Shown: positions 16,574 to 27,249, counted from the stretch's first letter. The stretch is 64,000 nucleotides of DNA from Lysobacteraceae bacterium CU05-9 (GCA_007556525.1 SWJS01000001.1:526346-590345), one strand, 5' to 3'. The notes: a model not told the origin generated them from the sequence alone. Numbers and translations: made by a program.

Positions 16574-17854
16574 ATGTTGACTGATTTGTTTGACGAAAAT
16601 GCTGTCCGTGACTTGGATGCGAAATTCGCAGGTACTTGTCAGCGCGAGGCGTTCTACATTCCGCAACATGGTGATGAAGACCAAGCTTATTTCGTGGGTA
16701 ACTCCTTAGGCTTGCAGCCGCATGCCGCGCGGGCCGCCGTGGACGACGTCATGTTCAAGTGGCAAACGGAAGCGGTCGAAGGTCACTTCAATGGGCCGAC
16801 GCAGTGGTTGACGTATCACCGCCTTGTGCGAGATCAACTCGCTGCCTTGGTCGGCGCATTGCCGCATGAAGTTGTCGCGATGAATACATTGACGGTGAAC
16901 TTGCATTTGCTGATGGCGAGTTTTTATCAACCTGTTGAAGGCCGTGCTGCGATTCTCGTTGAGAAGGGTGCGTTCCCGACGGACACCTATGCCGTTCGTT
17001 CGCAGATTGAATTTCATGGCTTCGATGCTTCGCTCAACTTGATTGAAGTGGAACCTGATGAAAATGGCTGGTTCCCCACGGAACATATCGTCGCTGCGAT
17101 TCGTGAACACGGTTCGCAACTGGCGCTGGTGTTGTGGCCGGGAGTGCAGTATCGGACGGGGCAAGTTTTTGACATGGCTGCGATTGCAGCAGCTGCGCAT
17201 GAGGTCGGTGCGATGGTTGGATTTGACTGCGCGCATTCGGTAGGCAACGTGCCGATGAATTTGCATGACAGTGATGCGGATTTCGCAGTGTGGTGTCACT
17301 ACAAGTACGTGAACTCGGGACCTGGCGCCGTTGCGGGCGCGTTTGTGCATGATCGGCATGCATCGAATCCTTCGCTGCCGCGGTTGGCCGGCTGGTGGGG
17401 TAATCGCCAAGATGTGCGCTTCCTCATGGGGCCACAGTTTGAGCCGTCCAATGGCGCGGAAGGTTGGCAGTTGAGTAATCCACCGGTGCTGGCGTTGGCG
17501 CCATTGCGTGCATCGCTGGAATTGTTCTCTTCCGTTGGCATCGAAGCACTGCGTGATTATTCGCGCTCGATGACGGATTATTTGTTTACGTTGATCGACA
17601 CGCATTTCTCGGATCATTTGGAGTCTGTGACGCCGCGTGATTTCAAGGAACGTGGTTGCCAGGTGTCTGTGCGTATTTTGGCTGGCCGTGCGAAAGGCCG
17701 TGAGCTGTTTGAGTATCTGCAGTCGCGCGGTGTTCTTGGTGATTGGCGTGAGCCGGATGTGATCCGCATCTCCCCTGCTCCGTTGTATAACACGCATATG
17801 GACATTTTGAAGTTAGCGCGTGTGTTGCGTGAGTGGTGCGATGGACAAGGCTGA
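16574..17854 (+). CDS. kynU: Kynureninase
   Basis: PLP enzyme cleaving (3-hydroxy)kynurenine to (3-hydroxy)anthranilate and alanine. The 426 residues show GNSLGLQP near the N-terminus and the PLP-binding Lys in WCHYKYVNSGPGAVAG near residue 240. The ATG at 16574 is preferred over the TTG at 16565 because GAGGA sits 9 bases upstream of it. The 3' end overlaps kmo by 14 bp, implying coupled expression. Confidence 0.96.
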   Translation: MLTDLFDENAVRDLDAKFAGTCQREAFYIPQHGDEDQAYFVGNSLGLQPHAARAAVDDVMFKWQTEAVEGHFNGPTQWLTYHRLVRDQLAALVGALPHEVVAMNTLTVNLHLLMASFYQPVEGRAAILVEKGAFPTDTYAVRSQIEFHGFDASLNLIEVEPDENGWFPTEHIVAAIREHGSQLALVLWPGVQYRTGQVFDMAAIAAAAHEVGAMVGFDCAHSVGNVPMNLHDSDADFAVWCHYKYVNSGPGAVAGAFVHDRHASNPSLPRLAGWWGNRQDVRFLMGPQFEPSNGAEGWQLSNPPVLALAPLRASLELFSSVGIEALRDYSRSMTDYLFTLIDTHFSDHLESVTPRDFKERGCQVSVRILAGRAKGRELFEYLQSRGVLGDWREPDVIRISPAPLYNTHMDILKLARVLREWCDGQG

Positions 17855-19220
17855 TTTGACCGGTAATCGAGAAATCACGATCATCGGCGCGGGCCTCGCC
17901 GGTGCTTTGCTTGGCGCGTTGCTCGCCGAGAAAGGCTGGTCCGTGACGATTTACGAAAAGCGCCCCGATCCACGCGTTGCCGGTTTCGAAGGCGGCCGTT
18001 CGATCAATCTCGCGTTGGCGGAGCGTGGCTATCATGCGCTGCGTCTAGCAGGCGCCGACGACGAGGTGATCGACCAGTGCGTGATGATGCGTGGTCGCAT
18101 GATCCATAACCGCGATGGCGGACATCACTTCCTGCGCTATGGCAAAGACGATTCCGAAGTCATTTGGTCAGTGCATCGCGGTGATTTGAATTCGATTTTG
18201 CTGGACTTCGCCGAAAAGGCCGGCGTCAAAGTCTTCTTCAACGAAGAGCTGTTGCATGTCGATTTCGATGCACGTGTTGCAACGTTCCGCGTTGATGGCG
18301 CGGATCATGATGTGCCGTTCGTGTCACTGATTGGATCGGATGGTGCGGGGTCTGTTTTGCGTCGTTCGATGCAGGAATACCGCCCGGATGAGTTTCCGTC
18401 ACGCACCGATTTCCTGGGTCACGGCTATAAGGAACTCGAGATTCCGCCGTTTGATAATTCGGGTGATTTTTCGCTGGAGCCGAATGCCTTGCACATCTGG
18501 CCACGCGGTACGTACATGTGCATTGCATTACCAAATGACGAAAAGACCTTTACCGTCACGTTGTTTTTGCCAAATGAGGGCTCACCGAGTTTCGCCGAGA
18601 TCAAGACAGGTGCTGAGGCTCGTGCATTCTTCGATAAGGAATTTCAGTCTGCATCCATCCTGATTGATGACCTCGAATACGACTGGGAAAACAATCCTGT
18701 CGGCGTTCTCGGCACGTTGTATCTCGACAATTGGAATCTGGATGATCGCGCGGTACTGATCGGTGATGCGGCGCATGCAATGGTGCCGTTCCATGGTCAA
18801 GGCATGAATGCGGCATTCGAGGATTGTGTGGAGTTGGCGAAGCAGCTTGATTTGCATGCCGATCGCGCGGAAGCATTTAAGGCGTTTGAAGCGGCGCGTT
18901 TGCCGAACGCGCGTGCGATTCAGCAGATGGCGTTGGACAACTATCTCGAGATGCGCGATAAGGTGGATGATCCGGAGTTCCTTTTGCAACGGGACATCGA
19001 GATTGCATTGTCCGAGAAATATCCGGAACGTTTCCTGCCGCACTACACGATGGTGACGTTCCGCTTGATGCCGTATCTGGAAGCCTACGAGCGTACCCAG
19101 ATCCAAAATGGAATTCTCGCCAAGTTAGCATCCGGCATTACGTCGTTAGATGATGTGGATTGGGCGTTGACAGAGAAGCTGGTCCGCGAACAGTTGCCAT
19201 TGTTTGAAGATGCGGCTTGA
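17841..19220 (+). CDS. kmo: Kynurenine 3-monooxygenase
   Basis: FAD-dependent hydroxylase converting kynurenine to 3-hydroxykynurenine with NADPH. The 459 residues have the FAD-binding GAGLAGALLGALLAEKGW near residue 14, the GGRSINLALAERG signature, and GDAAHAMVPFHGQGMNAAF near residue 310. Bacterial forms lack the long membrane tail of mitochondrial KMO; here the C-terminus is only mildly hydrophobic. The start overlaps kynU and the stop overlaps sbcB (TGATG). Tryptophan dioxygenase and kynurenine formamidase, the first steps, are not in the window. Confidence 0.95.
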   Translation: MDKADLTGNREITIIGAGLAGALLGALLAEKGWSVTIYEKRPDPRVAGFEGGRSINLALAERGYHALRLAGADDEVIDQCVMMRGRMIHNRDGGHHFLRYGKDDSEVIWSVHRGDLNSILLDFAEKAGVKVFFNEELLHVDFDARVATFRVDGADHDVPFVSLIGSDGAGSVLRRSMQEYRPDEFPSRTDFLGHGYKELEIPPFDNSGDFSLEPNALHIWPRGTYMCIALPNDEKTFTVTLFLPNEGSPSFAEIKTGAEARAFFDKEFQSASILIDDLEYDWENNPVGVLGTLYLDNWNLDDRAVLIGDAAHAMVPFHGQGMNAAFEDCVELAKQLDLHADRAEAFKAFEAARLPNARAIQQMALDNYLEMRDKVDDPEFLLQRDIEIALSEKYPERFLPHYTMVTFRLMPYLEAYERTQIQNGILAKLASGITSLDDVDWALTEKLVREQLPLFEDAA

Positions 19221-20629
19221 TGGAATCATTCCTCTTCTACGATCTCGAAACATTTGGTATCGACTCATCGTTTAGCCGTGTCAGTCAATTTGCGGCGATT
19301 CGCACTGATATGGATCTCAATCCCATCGGCGATCCGATGGATTGGCTCATCAAACCTGCCAGTGATGTTCTGCCCTCACCCCAATCTTGCTTGATCACAC
19401 ACGTGAACCCTTGGGAGACTCTTGCGAAAGGATCACCCGAATTTGAAGTCGTCGCACGCATTCACGAGCAAATGAGCGAACCCGGCACATGCACCCTGGG
19501 ATACAACTCATACCGCTTCGACGATGCGTTCATGCGCAATGCGTTTTACCGCAATTTTTGGCCGATGTATCGTAGGGAATATGAAAACGGAAACTCACGC
19601 TGGGATCTCCTCAACGTGTTCCGTGCGGCCTATGTGCTCCGGCCGGACAGTTTGGTTTGGCCGTTGAATGACAAGGGCGTCGTCTCCTTCAAGCTTGAAG
19701 ATCTCGCGATCGCGAACGATGCGCGTGACGGCATGGCGCATGAGGCGCTGTCAGATGTTCGTGCGTTGGTTGGTTTGGCCCGGAAGTTGAAGGATTCGCA
19801 ACCTAAATTCTGGGAGTATGTTTTTTCGTTGCGTCAGAAATCGATGGCGCAGAGATTGCTCGACGCTCCAAACGGTCAGATCGTCCTGCATATCCAGAGC
19901 TTCTATGGTTTCGACCGACAGCTGTGCGCGCCACTGCTGCCATTGTTCCGTCATCCGCAACAAAGTAATGATGTCGTTGTTTTTGACCTCGGAGAAGATC
20001 CTCAGCAATTGCTCGACTGGAACTCGTTTGAGGAACGCGCTCCCGGCTTGGAAACTGTTCGTGTCAATGATGGACCGATGTTATTCCAATGGCAGCATAT
20101 CCGCGAAGATGAGCGTGAGCGATTGACCCTTGATTCGGCGATCATCGAACAGCGTGCAAAGTGGTTGCAAGACAATCAGCACCGCATTCCTTTCATGCGA
20201 ATGATGGACGCGATGTCACCGGCTTATAAACCGCCGGAAGATGTTGACGCGGCGATGTACGGAGGCTTCTTCAGTGCAACGGACGAACGCTGGATGTCCG
20301 CCGTTCGATCGACCGCCCCTGCGCAATTAAGTGCATTGGAAGATGTCGCCGGAATTAACTCGCGCTTGCCTGAGTTGCTGAAACGCTATCGTGCCCGAAA
20401 CTTCCCCGATACTTTGTCGTTCGAGGAAGTCCAGGCATGGAAGGAGTTTTGCACTGCGAAATTCAGCGCGCCTGAGAATGGCACAATCACCGACATGAAT
20501 TTTGCGGCATTCTCCGCGCAGCTTGCGGAATTGCGTGCGTTGGAAAATTTATCGGCGGAGCAACGTGAGTTGCTGGATGAAGTAGAACGGTTCGGTCAGT
20601 ATCAGGTGGACAACGCGTCAGTCGTTTGA
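19220..20629 (+). CDS. sbcB: Exodeoxyribonuclease I
   Basis: 3'-5' single-strand DNA exonuclease with roles in mismatch repair and recombination. The 469 residues contain the DEDD-family exonuclease motifs FYDLETFGID near residue 6, GYNSYRFDDAFMRN near residue 95 and the third motif MAHEALSDVRALVGLA near residue 180, followed by the SH3-like and helical domains of ExoI. The ATG at 19220 overlaps the kmo stop. The 3' end overlaps the opposing 5'-nucleotidase gene by 12 bp. Pairing with the kyn genes is probably positional only. Confidence 0.95.
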   Translation: MESFLFYDLETFGIDSSFSRVSQFAAIRTDMDLNPIGDPMDWLIKPASDVLPSPQSCLITHVNPWETLAKGSPEFEVVARIHEQMSEPGTCTLGYNSYRFDDAFMRNAFYRNFWPMYRREYENGNSRWDLLNVFRAAYVLRPDSLVWPLNDKGVVSFKLEDLAIANDARDGMAHEALSDVRALVGLARKLKDSQPKFWEYVFSLRQKSMAQRLLDAPNGQIVLHIQSFYGFDRQLCAPLLPLFRHPQQSNDVVVFDLGEDPQQLLDWNSFEERAPGLETVRVNDGPMLFQWQHIREDERERLTLDSAIIEQRAKWLQDNQHRIPFMRMMDAMSPAYKPPEDVDAAMYGGFFSATDERWMSAVRSTAPAQLSALEDVAGINSRLPELLKRYRARNFPDTLSFEEVQAWKEFCTAKFSAPENGTITDMNFAAFSAQLAELRALENLSAEQRELLDEVERFGQYQVDNASVV

Positions 20630-21523
20630 AACGCCGTGCGGCACGTGGCCGGCTGCGACATGATCGCGCGCCGAATCAATGTTATGCATTGAATCATCGA
20701 AGAAAATATCCGCTCCAAACGCTTCCAGGAACGGTCCCTTCGGTCGGCCGCCGAGGAACATCGCCTCATCCAAACGAATATCCCAATCGCGCAACGTTTT
20801 GATGACTCGTTCGTGCGCGGGCATTGAACGCGCAGTGACGAGCGCAGTACGGATTGGCGAAGTTTCTCCGGTCGGGAACGCACTTTGAAGCCGATGCAAA
20901 GCATCCAGGAAACCCCGGAACGGACCGCCACTTAATGGTAAGTCGCGGTTATCGATTTCAAACTGCGTAAAAGCCGCCAAACCTTCTTCCTGCGAGACAC
21001 GCTCGCTCTCATCGCCAAACAGCACCGCATCGCCGTCAAACGCGATTCTGAGCTGATCCGAGCGTTGCTGTGTCGGTTGCGCAGGAAGCAAGGTCGCCGC
21101 TGCAACACCGGCCTGCAAGGCATTGCGGACATCTTCGGAGTTCGCACTCAGGAACAAATCCGAACCAAATGGCTTGATGTATGGATACGGCGGAGCGCCA
21201 TTGCTGAAAGCCGCACGTTTGATGTTGAGCCCGTGATGCGAGATTGAGTTGAAAATCCGTAGGCCTGTTTCCGCAGAATTCCTCGAAATCAGAATGACTT
21301 CGACGTGCGGTGCTTCCGGCGGCGCACCGTCATTCAACGACAGCAATTTACGGACTAGCGGAAACGCGACACCCGGCTGCAGCAATTCGCTCTCCAGCTT
21401 GCGCTGGTGTTCGAGATACGCATCAATGCCCTCGCTCTCAAACAGCGCGTGGCTCTCCTCCAGATCAAACAGAGTCCGGGAAGAAATCGCAACAATCAGC
21501 GGATCGGCATCCTTATCGGGCAT
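20618..21523 (-). CDS. 5'-nucleotidase family protein (PF06189 type)
   Basis: The 301-residue cytosolic protein resembles the bacterial 5'-nucleotidase family related to eukaryotic NT5C1. Characteristic segments are the N-terminal VAISSRTLFDLEESHALF, LRIAFDGDAVLFGDESERV near residue 160 and the acidic FGADIFFDDSMHNIDSA near the C-terminus, the last two likely to bind metal and phosphate. The ATG at 21523 lies 3 bases after the nadK stop, so translation is probably coupled to nadK. Dephosphorylation of a nucleoside monophosphate is known for the family; the precise substrate is not evident. Confidence 0.85.
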   Translation of the reverse strand: MPDKDADPLIVAISSRTLFDLEESHALFESEGIDAYLEHQRKLESELLQPGVAFPLVRKLLSLNDGAPPEAPHVEVILISRNSAETGLRIFNSISHHGLNIKRAAFSNGAPPYPYIKPFGSDLFLSANSEDVRNALQAGVAAATLLPAQPTQQRSDQLRIAFDGDAVLFGDESERVSQEEGLAAFTQFEIDNRDLPLSGGPFRGFLDALHRLQSAFPTGETSPIRTALVTARSMPAHERVIKTLRDWDIRLDEAMFLGGRPKGPFLEAFGADIFFDDSMHNIDSARDHVAAGHVPHGVSND

Positions 21524-21526
21524 CAC

Positions 21527-22303
21527 TCAACCACTCGAAAATTGCTCAGCCAAAATCCGTTCTTCCAGATTATGGCCACGGTCAAACAGGATGCGGACGC
21601 CCTCTTCCGTCGATTCACGGATCGTCACTTCGAGAACGTTGCGCACTTCGTGTGAATCCGCGGTCGCACTCACTGGACGCTTATAAGGATCCAAAACACG
21701 GAACCGGACCTCGGTATCCGATCGCAAAACTGCACCTCGCCAACGACGCGGACGGAACGGCGCAATGGATGTCAACGCAACCACCTGCGACCCTAGCGGC
21801 AAAATCGGGCCGCCCGCACTGAAGTTATAAGCCGTTGATCCAGCAGGCGTCGAAACCATCACGCCATCGCAAATCAGCTCCTCCAGACGCTCCTTGCCAT
21901 TCAGATCGATTGCAACATGTGCTGCCTGACGCGTCTGCCTCAACAACGACACTTCGTTATAGGCCAACGTGACGACGGGATTGCCCGACTCGGTTTGCGC
22001 GGTCATTTGCAGTGGACGGAGCTTGGCAACTTCAGCATCGGCCAACCGCTCGAGTAAGCCGTCCGAGACATGGTGGTTCATCATGAATCCGATCGTGCCA
22101 AGTTTCATTCCGTAGAACGGCTTACCGAGATCTGCATATCGATGCAGCGTCTGCAGCATGAAGCCATCGCCACCCAATGCGACGATCAGATCCGCATCTT
22201 CCGGCGCAATTTGCCCGTGCTCACGGACAAACACCGAAAGCGCTTCCTGCGCTTCCGGTGTCGGGCTGGCGACAAACGCCAGTCTTGCTGTGCCGTTGAT
22301 CAT
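21527..22303 (-). CDS. nadK: NAD kinase
   Basis: Phosphorylates NAD to NADP. The 258-residue product, slightly shorter than the E. coli enzyme, carries the GGDG motif in [16 protein letters not shown] near residue 45. It also carries the conserved NEVSLLRQ and [22 protein letters not shown] segments and the downstream [14 protein letters not shown]. It starts 18 bp after the NAD-dependent glutamate dehydrogenase stop and runs into the 5'-nucleotidase gene. No strong ribosome binding site is visible, consistent with coupling to the upstream gene. Confidence 0.96.
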   Translation of the reverse strand: MINGTARLAFVASPTPEAQEALSVFVREHGQIAPEDADLIVALGGDGFMLQTLHRYADLGKPFYGMKLGTIGFMMNHHVSDGLLERLADAEVAKLRPLQMTAQTESGNPVVTLAYNEVSLLRQTRQAAHVAIDLNGKERLEELICDGVMVSTPAGSTAYNFSAGGPILPLGSQVVALTSIAPFRPRRWRGAVLRSDTEVRFRVLDPYKRPVSATADSHEVRNVLEVTIRESTEEGVRILFDRGHNLEERILAEQFSSG

Positions 22304-22321
22304 ACGATCAGTGTAGGCACA

Positions 22322-25300
22322 TTATCCCTGCGATGCCAACTGTGCCAGTCGGCGTGCGGCAACGGACAAGGTTGGGAAGTCGAGCGTCTTCTGGTTGCTC
22401 AACTCGGCCAGCATGTTCTGCGTGAAGCGCAAGTTTGCATCTTCACGGCCCAGCCATTCGTCCACCTTCTCAACAGCCGACTTCTTGCCGGACTTGCCGA
22501 GAATCTGCAGCGCCATCGCACGTTGTTGCGATCCAAGCTCGTCACGCAAGGCACCGATTGCCAGCGCTTGCCAGCGACCATCGACTTGCAGCGATTCGAT
22601 TTGACCGTACATCCATGGAATCTGCAGACCTGCACCCAGCTTGAAGTAACCCTTCGCCACTTCGGTGACATCTTGCTTCACCGTTGCCGCGATGTCAGCA
22701 ATGTCGAAACTGAAGACCATCAACGAAATGGATGCCAAATCATTGGCCAGACCTTCCGGCACACCTTGTGCCTTCCACTTCGCAGCGCGTTCGGCGATTT
22801 GCTTCTTGCGCGTTGCACTGACGACACTGCCAAGGCTCTTGCGGATTGCCGCGACTGGCTTGCCGTAGGTTTCCAGACCTTGCGCAACGGACATGACATC
22901 GCCCGAACGTTGCAAAATCCAACGGCTCAACGCACGCAGAACGGTCCAGATCTCGACCAACGCGTCGATCTGCACGCTTTCCGGAACCTTCGCATCCAAT
23001 GCATCGATTTGACGCCACAATGCACGCGCATCAAGCACGTCACGCGCAATCGTAAACGCCTTCGCGATTTCACCAGGCGTACGGCCCGTATCTTCCTGCA
23101 TGCGCAGAATGAACGTCGCACCCATGCGGTTGATCGTCGAGTTCGTCACCATCGTCGCGATGATTTCGCGCTTCAGGCGCAACGACTGCATGTCGTCCGA
23201 GTACTTCTTCTGCAATGGTGCCGGGAAGTAACGGATCAATTCCTGCGCGAGATAAGGATCTTCCGGAACATCGGAATCCAACAACTGCGGGAACAGCACC
23301 AACTTGCTGTACGCCAAAAGCACTGCCAACTCTGGACGCGTAAAGCCTTCGCCACGCAACTTGCGCTCTTCGATTTCCGTATCCGTCGGCAAGTCTTCGA
23401 TCTGACGGTCCAGCAAGCCTTGCGATTCCAGCGTCTGAATGAAGTGTTGCTTCGCACCCAGACGGGAAACCGTCATGCGCTCCATCAAACTCAGCGCTTG
23501 GTTTTGGCGATAGTTATCATTCAAAACCAAACCGGCCACTTCATCCGTCAACGCCGCGACCAACTTATTGCGCGCAGGAACGGTCAACGCTTTACGTTGC
23601 ACGACTGCGTTCAACAGGATCTTGATGTTGACTTCATGGTCGGAGGTATCAACGCCGGCTGAGTTATCGATGAAGTCCGTGTTGAGAATGACACCGGCTT
23701 GCGCCGCATCGATACGGCCCAATTGCGTGAAGCCCAAGTTTCCGCCTTCACCGACGACCTTACAACGCAGCTCACCACCATTGATGCGGATCGCATTATT
23801 CGCGCGGTCGCCGACTTGATCGTTCGTTTCGGTTGGACCCTTCACGTACGTACCAATGCCGCCGTTCCATACCAGATCAACGGGTGCCTTCAATGCGGCA
23901 TTGATCAGTGCATTCGGTGACATCTCTGCGACATCTGCATCTAGGCCGAGAGCTTCGCGCATCTCATGGGTAATCTTGACCGACTTCGCCGCACGCGAGA
24001 AAACACCGCCGCCCTTGCTGATCAACTTTTTGTCATAGTCATTCCAGCTCGAACGGGGCACGTTGAACAAACGTTGACGTTCCTTGTACGACGTCGCGGA
24101 ATCCGGATTCGGATCAATGAAGATGTCGCGGTGATCGAACGCCGCAACCAAACGGATGTGCTTCGACAGCAACATACCATTGCCAAAAACGTCACCCGAC
24201 ATGTCACCAATGCCAACCACAGTGAAATCCTGCGTCTGCGTGTCATGACCCAGCGAACGGAAATGGCGCTTCACCGACTCCCATGCACCGCGTGCCGTAA
24301 TGCCCATGCCCTTGTGGTCATAACCCACCGAACCACCGGACGCAAATGCATCACCCAGCCAGAAGCCATGAGCGATCGCAATGCCGTTCGCGGTATCGGA
24401 GAACGTCGCCGTTCCCTTGTCCGCTGCAACGACCAAATACGGATCATCGCCATCATGGCGGACCACGTTCTTCGGCGGAACGATCTTGTCGTTGACTAAG
24501 TTGTCCGTGATGTCCAGCAAGCCGTTGATGAAGCGTTTGTAACAAGCCACACCTTCAGCAAACCATGCATCACGGTCGACGGCAGGATTCGGCAATTGCT
24601 TGCAGACGAAACCACCTTTCGAACCGACTGGAACGATGACGGTGTTCTTCACCATTTGTGCCTTCACCAGACCGAGAACTTCCGTGCGGAAATCTTCGCG
24701 GCGATCAGACCAACGCAAACCGCCGCGCGCAACCGGTCCGAAACGCAAGTGAGTACCTTCTACGCGAGGACCATACACGAAAATTTCGCGGTACGGACGC
24801 GGCTTCGGCAGATCAGGAATCGCCGACGAGTCGAACTTGAACGCGAAGTAATCTGCAGGACCGCCGTCCGGACGAAGACCATCCTTGCGCTCCATGTAAT
24901 AGCTCGTACGAAGCGTTGCGTTCATGACGCTCATGAAGCTGCGCAATATGCGGTCATCATCCAACGATGTCACGCGATCAAGCAATGCGAGTAAGGCACT
25001 TTCCGCCGCTTCCATTTGCTTCTCGCGCTTGCCGCTGCGTGCAGCCAGGATCGGTGCAATCGCTTGATGGACAGACTCGTCGTCACCGGCCAAAGCAGTG
25101 ATTTGCGCCTTGAACGCTTCAGCACCTTCCTTGATCTCGTCCTTCGATTCCGAGCCGGTGCGCGGATCGAAGCGAGCTTCAAACAACTCAACCAGGACAC
25201 GGGCAAGCAATGGATAACGCGTCAGCGCCTGTTCCATGTACTGTTGCGAGAACGGAACACCGGTCTGCAAAAGGAACTTGCAGTAAGCACGCAGCATTGC

Positions 25301-27247
25301 CACTTGCTTCCAGTCCATGCCGGCACACAGGATCAGCTTGTTGAACGTATCGCTCTCAGCATCACCATTCCAAACCTTGACGAACGCTTCTTCAAACTTC
25401 GCGCGGCTGTCACTGATATCGCGGCGATCACTTGGCGCTTCAACCTTGAAATCCTGGATGTAAGCGGTACCTGCGGCCGTTTCAAGACGGTATGGATTTT
25501 CCGCCAAAACACGCAGCCCCATATTCTCCATCACCGGCAAGGCATCCGACAACGGAATGTCATGACCCAAGCGATAGAACTTGAGACGCAGCGAGTTATC
25601 GCTTTTCAGACGCGTCAACGACAGACGCAAATCATTTTCGTCGGCCAATGCAGCCAACTGATTGACGTCATTGGCGGCTTGCTTACCACCGAAACGTTCG
25701 ATGTAAGTCTGCGGCAACGCGCGACCGAACGCTTGGTTCAAATCCAATGCTGCGACTTCACCATGTTCCTTCACCAACTCATCGCGCAACACATCATTCC
25801 AGTTGCGCACGATTTCGACGATTTCGTTTTCGATCTTCGTCGTATCAACATCCTGCACATCACCGCTGCGTGGACGCACGATCAAATGCAATTGCGCCAT
25901 TGGCGACTCGCCCATGTACACCCACGAGTCGACGTGATCACCGTTGAGTTCCTTCTTCAGAAGGTCTTCAATGCGCAAACGCACTTCGGTGTTGAAACGA
26001 TCGCGCGGAATGTAGATCAATGCCGAGAAGAAACGGCCGTAGGTGTCCTTGCGCAAAAACAACTTGCTGCGTACGCGTTCCTGCAAACCGAGAATGCCGG
26101 TGCCCATTTCGAGCAACTGCTTCTCCGACAATTGGAACAGCTCATCACGCGGCAACGATTCAAGGATGTGACGCAACGCCTTGCCGCTGTGGCTGCTCGG
26201 GGCCAAGCCGGACTTGTCGACAACGTACTCATAACGCTGACGGACAATTGGGATATCCCACGGACGCGTCGTGTAAACGTTCGACGTATACAAACCAACG
26301 AAACGATGCTCCTTCACTGGCGTACCGTTTTTGTCGAACTCAAGAACGCCGATGTAATCCAAATAACCCGGACGGTGGACAGTTGAACGTGCGTTAGTCT
26401 TGGTCAAAATCAACGACTGCACACTACCTGACGCTGGCATCATGTGCGCGGCGAGCGACGACATCTTGCGTGGTTCGCCATCCGACTTGCGCATCAAACC
26501 AAGTCCCGTGCCACTCACTGGTTTGAGGACATCGGTTTTGCCCTTGATTTCGCGCTCATATTCGCGATAACCCATCAAGATGAAGTTATCGTCGGCAGCC
26601 CAGTTCAGATAATCTTCGGCTTCCTTCAAGCCCTTCGCGGAAATCGTCTTCGACGGCTCACGCTCGCCCACCGACTCTGCAACGTCAATCAGTTGTTCGC
26701 GCATCTTGCGCCAGTCCTGAACTACCAAGCGCACATCGGTCAACGTCTGCTCGAGTACCTTCTTGATCTCCTGCATTTCCGCTGGGGTTTGGCGATCGAT
26801 TTCCATGTGCATCACGGATTCACCGACACCACCTTCAACACCCGTCAACTTGCCGGATTTGTCGCGTTGGAAATTGATGATCGGATGGCCGAGAACGTGA
26901 ATGCCGATTCCCATTTTCGCGAGCGTCATGCTCACGGTATCCACGAGGAACGGCATGTCGTCATTGACGATTTGCAAAACGGTATGTTGCGATTCCCAAT
27001 GATTCGCCTTCGAATCCGTGTTGAACAAACGGATCAGTGGCTTGTTCGCCTTACGCGAACGGGAGAATTCCAGGAAGTCACTCGCAAGGTTCGCCCAGCC
27101 TTCCGCTGTATGCAAACCCACTTCATCATTCTCAAGCCGGCTGTAAAAAGCCTTCGCAAACGCCTGGGTCTCGGCCACCTTCGGCATGGGCACTGCCCCC
27201 TTGATTGCGTTGAGAATAGGTGTGAGAGAAACTTGAGTTGAACTCAT
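22322..27247 (-). CDS. gdhB: Large NAD-specific glutamate dehydrogenase
   Basis: Catabolic enzyme that deaminates glutamate to 2-oxoglutarate with NAD. At 1641 residues it belongs to the roughly 180-kDa (L-180) class known from Streptomyces and Pseudomonas. The long N-terminal half carries ACT-like regulatory segments. The catalytic part includes RGGLRWSDRREDFRTEVLG and VIVPVGSKGGFVCKQ near residue 880 and the dinucleotide-binding region beyond it. It starts 2 bp after the acyl-CoA dehydrogenase stop and is followed 18 bp later by nadK, forming a unit around NAD(P) use. Several long reading frames on the opposite strand are shadows. Confidence 0.95.
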   Translation of the reverse strand: MSSTQVSLTPILNAIKGAVPMPKVAETQAFAKAFYSRLENDEVGLHTAEGWANLASDFLEFSRSRKANKPLIRLFNTDSKANHWESQHTVLQIVNDDMPFLVDTVSMTLAKMGIGIHVLGHPIINFQRDKSGKLTGVEGGVGESVMHMEIDRQTPAEMQEIKKVLEQTLTDVRLVVQDWRKMREQLIDVAESVGEREPSKTISAKGLKEAEDYLNWAADDNFILMGYREYEREIKGKTDVLKPVSGTGLGLMRKSDGEPRKMSSLAAHMMPASGSVQSLILTKTNARSTVHRPGYLDYIGVLEFDKNGTPVKEHRFVGLYTSNVYTTRPWDIPIVRQRYEYVVDKSGLAPSSHSGKALRHILESLPRDELFQLSEKQLLEMGTGILGLQERVRSKLFLRKDTYGRFFSALIYIPRDRFNTEVRLRIEDLLKKELNGDHVDSWVYMGESPMAQLHLIVRPRSGDVQDVDTTKIENEIVEIVRNWNDVLRDELVKEHGEVAALDLNQAFGRALPQTYIERFGGKQAANDVNQLAALADENDLRLSLTRLKSDNSLRLKFYRLGHDIPLSDALPVMENMGLRVLAENPYRLETAAGTAYIQDFKVEAPSDRRDISDSRAKFEEAFVKVWNGDAESDTFNKLILCAGMDWKQVAMLRAYCKFLLQTGVPFSQQYMEQALTRYPLLARVLVELFEARFDPRTGSESKDEIKEGAEAFKAQITALAGDDESVHQAIAPILAARSGKREKQMEAAESALLALLDRVTSLDDDRILRSFMSVMNATLRTSYYMERKDGLRPDGGPADYFAFKFDSSAIPDLPKPRPYREIFVYGPRVEGTHLRFGPVARGGLRWSDRREDFRTEVLGLVKAQMVKNTVIVPVGSKGGFVCKQLPNPAVDRDAWFAEGVACYKRFINGLLDITDNLVNDKIVPPKNVVRHDGDDPYLVVAADKGTATFSDTANGIAIAHGFWLGDAFASGGSVGYDHKGMGITARGAWESVKRHFRSLGHDTQTQDFTVVGIGDMSGDVFGNGMLLSKHIRLVAAFDHRDIFIDPNPDSATSYKERQRLFNVPRSSWNDYDKKLISKGGGVFSRAAKSVKITHEMREALGLDADVAEMSPNALINAALKAPVDLVWNGGIGTYVKGPTETNDQVGDRANNAIRINGGELRCKVVGEGGNLGFTQLGRIDAAQAGVILNTDFIDNSAGVDTSDHEVNIKILLNAVVQRKALTVPARNKLVAALTDEVAGLVLNDNYRQNQALSLMERMTVSRLGAKQHFIQTLESQGLLDRQIEDLPTDTEIEERKLRGEGFTRPELAVLLAYSKLVLFPQLLDSDVPEDPYLAQELIRYFPAPLQKKYSDDMQSLRLKREIIATMVTNSTINRMGATFILRMQEDTGRTPGEIAKAFTIARDVLDARALWRQIDALDAKVPESVQIDALVEIWTVLRALSRWILQRSGDVMSVAQGLETYGKPVAAIRKSLGSVVSATRKKQIAERAAKWKAQGVPEGLANDLASISLMVFSFDIADIAATVKQDVTEVAKGYFKLGAGLQIPWMYGQIESLQVDGRWQALAIGALRDELGSQQRAMALQILGKSGKKSAVEKVDEWLGREDANLRFTQNMLAELSNQKTLDFPTLSVAARRLAQLASQG

Positions 27248-27249
27248 GA

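Noticed and set aside
22070-26386. Plus-strand frames of 530 and 456 codons opposite glutamate dehydrogenase
   Set aside because: Shadows of the 1641-codon gdhB gene caused by codon bias; the translations are Arg/Gln/His-rich and start at arbitrary codons.
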